Shown piece by piece: positions 7,888 through 12,717 of a stretch of DNA of 12,717 nt (the first letter of the stretch is position 1; each line of letters starts with the position of its first letter). The notes beneath the pieces are model-generated. The model saw only the letters and a list, made by a program, of their open reading frames with translations. It had not been told where the DNA came from and did not search any database. The DNA is from Pseudomonadota bacterium. GTDB lineage: Bacteria; Pseudomonadota; Alphaproteobacteria; Acetobacterales; Acetobacteraceae. The translations under genes were made by a program, and so were the position numbers. The stretch lies in contig JAKCCP010000360.1 of assembly GCA_021841985.1 (NCBI GenBank), forward strand, positions 1 through 12,717. Reading direction: 5' to 3'.

Positions 7888-8310
7888 TCAGCCTTCCTGG
7901 GCGGCGGCGGCGAGACTCGCCTCCAGCGGATCGACGGGTTGTTCGCCGGTGCCGGGCGGGGCCTCCGCCTCCTCGGTCTCGCTTCCGAACGGGCGCCGCG
8001 GCGGCTGATTATGCGGGCCGTTCTGCTGCGCCGCCTGGGTCATGGCGTTGAGGATGCGGAAATAATGCTCGCCGTACTGGAAATAGCTCTCGGCCATCAC
8101 CCGGTCGCCGGCGCTGGCCGCGTCGCGGCCGAGCTGGATATATTTCTCGTGGAGCTGCTGTGCCGTGCCGCGCACCCGGAGATCCGGCCCGTTGCTGTCA
8201 AAGACGTGGTTGCGATTGAGCGGCACACCGCCTTGGTGATGCCGGACCACACCGCCATTGCCATTGCCATTGCCGCGGTGATTGCGCCCGCGCATCCGTT
8301 TGATATTCAT
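7888..8310 (-). CDS. DUF4167 domain protein
   Basis: The product is 140 residues. The conserved core spans about 34-90: NHVFDSNGPDLRVRGTA, then QQLHEKYIQLGRDAASAGDR, then VMAESYFQYGEHYFRILN. This is the hallmark of the DUF4167 family of alphaproteobacteria. The N-terminus (1-30) is strongly basic and rich in Arg, Asn, Gly and His, which looks like a disordered nucleic-acid-binding arm; the C-terminal 30 or so residues are acidic and Pro/Ala-rich. There is no signal peptide or membrane segment. The family has no function that I can state with confidence, and RNA binding is only inferred from composition. Its place downstream of prmC is a conserved alphaproteobacterial neighbourhood. The ATG at 8310 is the only start in this frame after a TGA stop. 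Its nearest Shine-Dalgarno-like AGGA is 15 bases away and better placed for a tiny upstream frame. Confidence 0.93.
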   Translation of the reverse strand: MNIKRMRGRNHRGNGNGNGGVVRHHQGGVPLNRNHVFDSNGPDLRVRGTAQQLHEKYIQLGRDAASAGDRVMAESYFQYGEHYFRILNAMTQAAQQNGPHNQPPRRPFGSETEEAEAPPGTGEQPVDPLEASLAAAAQEG

Positions 8311-8321
8311 ACCGACATCAT
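8307..8321 (-). promoter_or_regulatory. Possible start-stop minicistron leading into the DUF4167 gene
   Basis: On the minus strand AGGAAA (8324-8329) is followed at normal spacing by ATG ATG TCG GTA TGA. This encodes M-M-S-V and its stop overlaps the DUF4167 ATG as ATGA. The same Shine-Dalgarno is 15 bases from the DUF4167 start, further than usual. Coupled re-initiation is possible; chance is also possible for so short a frame. Confidence 0.25.
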
Positions 8322-8528
8322 GCTTTCCTGTTCACGCGCCCGGCGTGCCAGCCACCAGGCCGCACGCCGCCGCCGCACACGGCCCATCAGAAGACCCCAT
8401 CGACTTGGCTTCCACACCGCTTCCATGGCGACGGCCGGCAGAGCGAAACGATTTCGGTCTGATTACGGCGATCCGTAGCCACAGCGACAGAGCGGCCGAA
8501 ACGGCGCGCCCGCGTGCGATGCCGCGGC

Positions 8529-8557
8529 AAATTACCCGCCTCCTCGCGCGGCGCCAA
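8529..8557 (-). promoter_or_regulatory. Weak candidate promoter for the DUF4167 gene in the 8311-8599 gap
   Basis: The minus strand has TTGGCG (8552-8557), a 17-base spacer and TAATTT (8529-8534), in the 289-base gap between prmC and the DUF4167 gene. The matches to consensus are partial (4/6 and 3/6). Apart from this and the minicistron next to 8310, I see nothing distinctive in the gap, and no terminator with a T-run follows prmC. Confidence 0.25.
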
Positions 8558-8599
8558 TAGATTTTTTTCGCCGCCCCCTCATTTTTCCGCGCATTGCGG

Positions 8600-9520
8600 C
8601 TATTCGGCCACGCCCGGCGCCAAAACCAGGGCCCGCGGGATGCCGCCGAGATCTGGCGCGAGGGCGCGCACCGCGAGTCCCCGCGCCGCCGCCAGCGCCG
8701 CGGCCGCGCCCGCCTGCCCGGCGCCGAGTTCGAGGATCGCAACCCCGCCCGGCGCCAGCAGAAGCGGCAGATCGGCGATCACCGCGCGATAGGCGTCGAG
8801 CCCGTCGGCGCCGCCATCCAGCGCCGCCCGCGGCTCGAAACGCGCGACCTCCGGGGCCAGGCCGGCGATCGCGCCGCTCTCGATATAGGGCGGGTTGCAG
8901 AGAACGAGATCAAATCCGCCACGCAACGCGCGTGCCCAATCGCCGCACAGGAAAGCCGCCCGTCCAGCGAGATCGAGGGTGGCGGCATTGGCGCAGGCGG
9001 TCGCCAGCGCGCCCGGCGAGAGATCGACGCCAACCCCGAAAGCGGCCGGAAATTCGTGCAAGGCGGCGAGCAGCAGGCAGCCGCTGCCGGTGCCGAGATC
9101 GAGCACGCGCCGCACCGCCCGGCGATCGGGCGACGCCGCCAGCGCCGCGGTGATCAGGGTTTCGCTGTCCGGGCGCGGGATCAGCGTCGCCGGCGAGACC
9201 GCGAAGGAAAGCCCCCAGAATTCGCGCCGGCCGAGAATCTGGGCGAGCGGCTCATGCCCGGCGCGGCGGGCGAGCAAGGCGGGAAAGCCGGGCGCGGCGA
9301 GGGCGAGGGCGAGCGGCGCCGCGCGCTCGCGGATCAGGGTCACTTGGTCGCAGCCGAGCGCATGGCCGAGCAGCAGACGGGCCTCCAGCGCCGGGCTCTC
9401 GATCCCCGCCGCCGCGAGCCGCGTCGCCGCCGCGGCGAGAACCTGGACGAGCGGCGGATCAGTTCCCGCCGCCGCCTCCCGACGGGGCCAATTTCTCGTG
9501 GATCTTGTTGCCCCATTCAT
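8600..9520 (-). CDS. prmC: Peptide chain release factor N5-glutamine methyltransferase PrmC
   Basis: PrmC methylates the glutamine of the GGQ motif in release factors RF1 and RF2 using SAM, which promotes efficient termination. With the start at 9520 the product is 306 residues. The N-terminal helical domain (about 25-100) recognises the release factor. The linker PLAQILGRREFWGLSF and LIPRPDSETLI (113-123) are typical of PrmC. The methyltransferase domain has VLDLGTGSGCLLLAAL (139-154) and the NPPY motif (209-212), which binds the target glutamine. The gene ends in TAG. The start is uncertain: the only ATG, GTG or TTG near the conserved beginning is the ATG at 9520, which overlaps the preceding small gene by 62 bases and adds about 24 non-conserved residues. 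An ATG at 9655 is also in frame but less likely. prfA, its common partner, is not upstream here. Confidence 0.93.
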   Translation of the reverse strand: MNGATRSTRNWPRREAAAGTDPPLVQVLAAAATRLAAAGIESPALEARLLLGHALGCDQVTLIRERAAPLALALAAPGFPALLARRAGHEPLAQILGRREFWGLSFAVSPATLIPRPDSETLITAALAASPDRRAVRRVLDLGTGSGCLLLAALHEFPAAFGVGVDLSPGALATACANAATLDLAGRAAFLCGDWARALRGGFDLVLCNPPYIESGAIAGLAPEVARFEPRAALDGGADGLDAYRAVIADLPLLLAPGGVAILELGAGQAGAAAALAAARGLAVRALAPDLGGIPRALVLAPGVAE

Positions 9521-9731
9521 CGAGCTTCTCGCCGGTCTTGCGCGCCGCCTTGTCGAGGGCGGAGCCGGTTTTCGCGGCGGCCTTGCCAACCGCCCGGCTG
9601 GCATCATTGCCCCATTCATCGAGCTTCTGCCCGGCCTTCTGCATCGGCCCGTCATCGGCGCGGGGCGCGTGCAGCGGCAACAGAAGGCCCGGGATCAGGG
9701 CCACGAGCGGCCACAGCCTGGATCTGCTCAT
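9459..9731 (-). CDS. Small exported protein with 11-residue amphipathic repeats
   Basis: I do not recognise a named family. The product is 90 residues. Residues 1 to about 25 form a good signal peptide (basic SRSR, hydrophobic core, APRA before DDGP). The rest is built of four consecutive 11-residue units at 32-75: KAGQKLDEWGN, DASRAVGKAAA, KTGSALDKAAR, KTGEKLDEWGN. The first and last are almost the same, and their DNA shares a 22-base identity 99 bases apart (9508-9529 and 9607-9628). A Gly-rich tail ends the protein. The repeats would make an alanine- and lysine-rich amphipathic helix, a pattern also seen in LEA and apolipoprotein-like proteins. The ATG at 9731 overlaps the ATPase stop (ATGA) and has GAGGAGG 6 bases upstream, which strongly supports translation. 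It probably resides in the periplasm; its role is unknown. Confidence 0.75.
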   Translation of the reverse strand: MSRSRLWPLVALIPGLLLPLHAPRADDGPMQKAGQKLDEWGNDASRAVGKAAAKTGSALDKAARKTGEKLDEWGNKIHEKLAPSGGGGGN

Positions 9732-10579
9732 CGCAAGCCTCCTCGATCGCTCTCCTGCAGCAAGGCGCCGGCACCATCCGCCGCCAGCGACGCCGTGAAC
9801 GGAACGGCGTCGGACGCTGCCGGCTCGTCCTCCTGGTCGCGGGCGAGATAATGGCTGAGCACCTCGCCCGGCGCGCCGTCTTCCACGACGCGGCCCTTTT
9901 CCAGCCAGATCACCCGGTTACACCAGCGCGCCACGATCTGATGAACATGGCTCGACAGCACCAGGATTTCGGCGCCGCGCACCAGGGTTTCAAGGCGTAC
10001 CCGCGCCTTGTCCATGAATCCGGCATCGCCGGCGAGGAACCATTCATCCATCATCAGCACCTCGGGATGGATGGCGGTCGCGAGCGCGAAGCCGAGCCGC
10101 ACCACCATGCCCGAGCTGTAGGTGCGCACGGGCAGGTCGACGAACTCGTCGAGCGCGGCGAAATCGCGCACATCCTCCTCGAGCCGCCTTATCGCCGCCC
10201 GGCCGAGCCCCGCGAAGAGGCCGCGGAGCGCGATGTTTTCGCGCCCGGTAAGATCGGGATTCATGCCGAGATTGGGATCGAGCAGCGCGTTGAGGCTGCC
10301 GCAAACGCGGACATGGCCGCGCACCGGCTCGTAAATCCCGGCGAGCGTGCGGAGCAGCGTGGTCTTGCCGGCGCCGTTGCTGCCGACGAGGCCGAGCCGG
10401 TCGCCGGCGGCGAGATGAAAGGAAACGTCGCGCAGGCCCTGCACGACGACGCGCTTTTGCGCGTCCTTGCCGATTCGCCCGCCGGAAGCGGCCGCGAACA
10501 TGGCCCGCTTCAGGCTGCGGGCGCTGCCGTGATAGAGTGGAAAATCGACCGAGACATGATCGGCGTCGATGGTTGCCAT
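9728..10579 (-). CDS. ABC exporter ATP-binding subunit, polysaccharide (KpsT/Wzt) type
   Basis: This is the ATPase of an ABC-2 type exporter, working in the cytosol on the inner membrane with the permease encoded just upstream. The product is 283 residues. Walker A is GSNGAGKT (66-73), the signature is YSSGM (154-158), Walker B with catalytic Glu is LMMDEW (175-180, E179), and the switch His is H211 in LSSH. The segment MDEWFLAGDAGFMDKA and a long region before Walker A (residues 9-45) are typical of the O-antigen, capsule or teichoic-acid subfamily. The C-terminal tail of about 38 residues is acidic and low-complexity; there is no carbohydrate-binding domain as in long Wzt proteins. The start at 10579 gives MATIDADHVSVDF; the longer open frame overlaps the permease gene. 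It lies 4 bases after the permease stop. The substrate is unknown, since no glycosyltransferases are in view. Confidence 0.92.
   Translation of the reverse strand: MATIDADHVSVDFPLYHGSARSLKRAMFAAASGGRIGKDAQKRVVVQGLRDVSFHLAAGDRLGLVGSNGAGKTTLLRTLAGIYEPVRGHVRVCGSLNALLDPNLGMNPDLTGRENIALRGLFAGLGRAAIRRLEEDVRDFAALDEFVDLPVRTYSSGMVVRLGFALATAIHPEVLMMDEWFLAGDAGFMDKARVRLETLVRGAEILVLSSHVHQIVARWCNRVIWLEKGRVVEDGAPGEVLSHYLARDQEDEPAASDAVPFTASLAADGAGALLQESDRGGLR
9738..9744 (-). promoter_or_regulatory. Strong Shine-Dalgarno deciding the start of the small exported protein
   Basis: On the minus strand GAGGAGG ends 6 bases before the ATG at 9731. It lies inside the last codons of the ABC ATPase gene, whose TGA overlaps that ATG. 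It is among the best ribosome-binding sites in the window and is the main reason for accepting this short gene as real. Confidence 0.7.
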
Positions 10580-10583
10580 GGGC

Positions 10584-11471
10584 TCAGACCCAAAACGCCA
10601 GGCGGCCGCGCACGCGCACGAACAGCAGCCAGGACAGCACCACCAGCAGCGCCGAATAGCCGAGCGCCGAGCCCCAGACGATCCCCCCCGGAATTTCGCC
10701 GAGCAGCGGCGCGCGGACGATTTCAAAAAGCGTGTAGAACGGGTTGAGGGGCAGGAAGCGGGCGCCGTGATGGATCAGCTCGGGGCGCCAGATCACCGGA
10801 CTGATGAAAAACGCGATCTGCATGACGCTGCCGACGATCGGCGGGATGTCGCGGAAGCGGGCGCAGAGCGCGGCGAGCGTCATCGTGATCGCCAGCGAAT
10901 CGACCAGCCAGAGCAGCAATCCCGGCAGCGCGATCAGCCCGCGATAGCCGGGCCAGGTGTCGAAGATCGCGAACACCACCGCGATCACGATGATGTTATG
11001 GGCGAGCACGATCAGATTGCGCAAAACGATCCGCCCGCCATAGAGGCTGAACGGCATGCGAATGGCGCGGATCATCGCGTCGTTCTGGGTGAAGCCGAGA
11101 CAGGCCTCGGCCACCAGGGTCTGCAGATAGCCCCACAGCACCAGCGAGAGGGCGAGAAAGGGGAGATAATCGTGCAGCACCATCTTGAACAGCGTCGAAT
11201 AAAGAAAGCCGAGCGCCGCCACCATCACCGCGGTCGAGAGGGTGAGCCATAGCGGCCCGAGCATCGAGCCGCGATAGCGCCCCTTCACATCGAGCCAGGC
11301 GAGGGTCGCGCCGAGCCGCCACAGCCGGCCGGCCTCGGCGAAATCGGCGACCGCCTGACGCTGACGGCCGGAAAACCCGAGCCCGGCGACGAGATCGAGC
11401 ATCGTATCGCCGGCGGTTTTCAGACGCAGCGCCACCGGTGGTGCAGCCAGATCGGGATCACCAGGGTTCAT
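10584..11471 (-). CDS. ABC-2 type permease, polysaccharide (KpsM/Wzm) type
   Basis: This is the membrane subunit of the exporter. The product is 295 residues. The first 55 or so are cytosolic, followed by the family signature LDVKGRYRGSMLGPLWLTLS (60-79). About six membrane segments follow, near 72-95, 102-125, 149-170, 178-203, 211-228 and 266-286. The segment PLNPFYTLFEIVRAPLLGE (241-259) is also typical of this family. It would form the channel that moves a lipid-linked glycan across the inner membrane. The ATG at 11471 is the longest start; a second ATG at 11402 (MLDLVAGLGF) is possible, and neither has a strong ribosome-binding site. The gene is followed after 4 bases by the ATPase gene and preceded, after 69 bases, by the lipoprotein gene on the same strand. 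Confidence 0.92.
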   Translation of the reverse strand: MNPGDPDLAAPPVALRLKTAGDTMLDLVAGLGFSGRQRQAVADFAEAGRLWRLGATLAWLDVKGRYRGSMLGPLWLTLSTAVMVAALGFLYSTLFKMVLHDYLPFLALSLVLWGYLQTLVAEACLGFTQNDAMIRAIRMPFSLYGGRIVLRNLIVLAHNIIVIAVVFAIFDTWPGYRGLIALPGLLLWLVDSLAITMTLAALCARFRDIPPIVGSVMQIAFFISPVIWRPELIHHGARFLPLNPFYTLFEIVRAPLLGEIPGGIVWGSALGYSALLVVLSWLLFVRVRGRLAFWV

Positions 11472-11540
11472 GCGGCTCGCGGCATAGCCCAGACGGCCGG
11501 CGAGGGCAATCGCCGCCCCGCCTGCCCCGGCTTGCCGGCC

Positions 11541-12029
11541 TCAGCCATAAATCGGCGCCAGCCGCGTGCGGTCGCCGCGGATGATGGCGACGCGCTGGCC
11601 GGGGCGGAAATTATTCTCGTTGGTCTGCACCACGGAAATGGTCTGCCCGTCATCCTGGCGGATGATGAACTCGACCGCGTTGCCCTTGCTCAACTCGCTT
11701 TCGGCGGTATTGCCGACGAGGCCGCCGAGCAGCGCGCCGCCGACGGCGCCGAGCAGATTGCCGCGGAAGCTGTTGCCGCCGATGAAGCTGCCGGCGACGC
11801 CGCCGAGCGCCGCGCCGCCGACGGTGCCGACCCCGCTATCGCCGCCCTGGACGACGACATTGCGCATCGAGATGATGGTGCCATAGGTGACGGCGGCGGT
11901 GCGGCCGACACCGTAGCCGCTATACGTGCTATTGGCGGGCGTGCCGGTGCAGGCCGCGACCGCGACCAGCCCGCAAAGCGCAAGCGCCGCGACCGCCAAC
12001 CGCCACGCCAGATCCGGGAATTTGCGCAT
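11541..12029 (-). CDS. Glycine-zipper outer-membrane lipoprotein (SlyB / 17-kDa surface antigen type)
   Basis: The product is 162 residues. The N-terminus is a lipoprotein signal: basic MRKFPDLAWR, a hydrophobic core, and a lipobox ending in VAAC with the lipidated Cys27. A glycine-zipper segment spans about 66-106, with repeated GxxxG spacing such as GGAALGGVAGSFIGG and GAVGGALLGGLVG, and likely forms a tight membrane hairpin. The C-terminal domain (about 115-162) has VEFIIRQDDGQTISVVQ and FRPGQRVAIIRGD, matching the SlyB/PcP family and the rickettsial 17-kDa antigen. Members are outer-membrane lipoproteins linked to envelope integrity. The ATG at 12029 gives a proper signal peptide although its ribosome-binding site is weak. 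It is probably a separate unit from the ABC genes, but the 69-base gap has no clear terminator, so read-through is possible. Confidence 0.92.
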   Translation of the reverse strand: MRKFPDLAWRLAVAALALCGLVAVAACTGTPANSTYSGYGVGRTAAVTYGTIISMRNVVVQGGDSGVGTVGGAALGGVAGSFIGGNSFRGNLLGAVGGALLGGLVGNTAESELSKGNAVEFIIRQDDGQTISVVQTNENNFRPGQRVAIIRGDRTRLAPIYG

Positions 12030-12128
12030 GATGTCCGACCATGACTGGGTTCGTCACCACTGCACATAGAGGCAATCGGCGGCGAATTCCAGAGACCGGA
12101 CGCGACGAACCCGACGCGCGCGCATCTT

Positions 12129-12156
12129 ATTGTCGTGCGCGTCATTGTCGTGCGCG
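12129..12156 (-). repeat. 15-bp tandem duplication covering the regulator's stop codon
   Basis: ATTGTCGTGCGCG occurs at 12129-12141 and again at 12144-12156, a 15-bp period. Read on the minus strand the gene ends with codons for R-A-R-Q then TGA, and the next 15 bases repeat R-A-R-Q followed by TAA, in the same frame. It looks like a simple slippage duplication that gave the gene a second in-frame stop. The remaining gap up to 12029 shows nothing else I can name. Confidence 0.6.
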
Positions 12157-12717
12157 CAGTTCGGCGATCAGGGTGGCGAGCCTGGCCGCGGTTGCCGGCG
12201 GGGTCGCGTCGCTGGTGTCGATGCTGAGATCGGCCTTGGCGTAAAGCGGCGTGCGGCTCGCGAGAATGGCGTGGAGATCGCTCATCGCCCGGCGGGTGTC
12301 ATCCATCGGCCGGAAATCACCCTGAGCGATCACCCGTTGCATATGCAACTCCGGGGTCGCGCGCACCCAGACGGTGAGGCAGTGGCGGAGCAGCAGCTCG
12401 AAGGTCGCCGGCTCGGTCACCAGGCTGCCGCCGGTCGCGATCACCATCGCCTCGCCGGCGGCGATCAGGCGGACGAGGGCGGCGCGCTCCAGCCGGCGAT
12501 AGCCGGCCTGGCCGTGAAGCTCGAAAATTTCCGCGAGACTCATTTCGCCCTCGCGCGCGATCTCGCGGTCGAGTTCGACGAAGCGCCCGCCGAGATGGTC
12601 GGCGAGGAGCGGCCCGAGCGTCGATTTGCCGCCGCCGCGCAAACCGATCAAGGCGACCCGCGCCGCCCGCCCCGGCGCCGCAAGGCGCGGGAAATGCGCC
12701 GTGATGAGCTGGCGCGC
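12142..12717 (-). CDS. BzdR/BoxR-like regulator, C-terminal shikimate-kinase-like domain (5' end cut by window)
   Basis: The frame is open to the window edge, so 191 C-terminal residues are visible. The P-loop GLRGGGKST is at visible residues 25-33. Then come FVELDREI, EIFELHGQAGYRRLERAA, VIATGGSLVTEPATFELLL, and AQGDFRPMDDTRRAMSDLHA with SRTPLYAKAD. GQAGYRRLER and AQGD-RPM are features I associate with the shikimate-kinase-like effector domain of BzdR/BoxR regulators (benzoyl-CoA sensing), which carry an N-terminal HTH-XRE domain. A plain AroK is less likely: no ATG or GTG lies in the 22 upstream codons, a TTG at 12651 would cut the first beta strand, the first Asp of the usual DxD is Glu here, and no aroB follows. 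The HTH part would be outside the window. The effector and the target genes are unknown. Confidence 0.72.
   Translation of the reverse strand, partial: ARQLITAHFPRLAAPGRAARVALIGLRGGGKSTLGPLLADHLGGRFVELDREIAREGEMSLAEIFELHGQAGYRRLERAALVRLIAAGEAMVIATGGSLVTEPATFELLLRHCLTVWVRATPELHMQRVIAQGDFRPMDDTRRAMSDLHAILASRTPLYAKADLSIDTSDATPPATAARLATLIAELRARQ

Noticed and set aside
8591..8599. Terminator after prmC
   Set aside because: A 4-bp CCGC/GCGG stem is present just after the stop, but on the coding strand it is followed by A residues, not T residues, so it does not fit an intrinsic terminator.
8594..10747. Long plus-strand frame of 717 residues
   Set aside because: It covers prmC, the small exported protein and the ABC ATPase in antisense. 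It has no domain and is dominated by Arg, Ala and Gly.

Overview
This is a high-GC window from a bacterium that is almost certainly an alphaproteobacterium, most likely in the Acetobacteraceae. Four things point there: the order ffh-rpsP-rimM-trmD-rplS followed directly by leuC-leuD-leuB; prmC followed by a DUF4167 gene, a family typical of alphaproteobacteria; a quinoprotein-dehydrogenase type multi-heme cytochrome c subunit; and a SlyB/17-kDa-antigen type lipoprotein. Codon use looks even across the window, and there is no insertion sequence, phage gene, integrase or CRISPR array.

Layout, left to right. Bases 1-760 (+) hold the 3' part of a cytochrome c gene, probably the electron-accepting subunit of a periplasmic alcohol or sugar dehydrogenase. 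Everything after it is on the minus strand, so transcription runs right to left. A tRNA-Arg(ACG) gene lies at 781-857. From 7571 down to 921 there is one tightly packed gene string: ffh, rpsP, rimM, trmD, rplS, leuC, leuD, leuB. Gaps are 12-36 bases or there are 1-4 base overlaps, so it is probably a single operon joining protein targeting, ribosome and tRNA maturation, and leucine biosynthesis. The 316-base gap upstream of ffh holds an AT-rich perfect palindrome, then a consensus -35 box, then a GC-rich hairpin in the presumed ffh leader.

Further right, 8600-9520 is prmC (release-factor glutamine methyltransferase) and 7888-8310 is the DUF4167 gene. From 11471 down to 9459 there is a three-gene unit: an ABC-2 polysaccharide-type permease, its ATPase, and a 90-residue exported protein whose ATG overlaps the ATPase stop. 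That small protein is built from four 11-residue amphipathic repeats, and the prmC reading frame appears to start inside its 3' end. At 11541-12029 is a glycine-zipper outer-membrane lipoprotein. At the right edge, 12142-12717 is the C-terminal shikimate-kinase-like domain of what looks like a BzdR/BoxR-type transcription regulator, cut by the window end.

Most of the window is conserved housekeeping sequence, and I found no clear new system. The items most worth a second look are the 11-mer-repeat exported protein coupled to the ABC exporter, the palindrome/promoter/hairpin region before ffh, and the kinase-like regulator with no recognisable target genes beside it.
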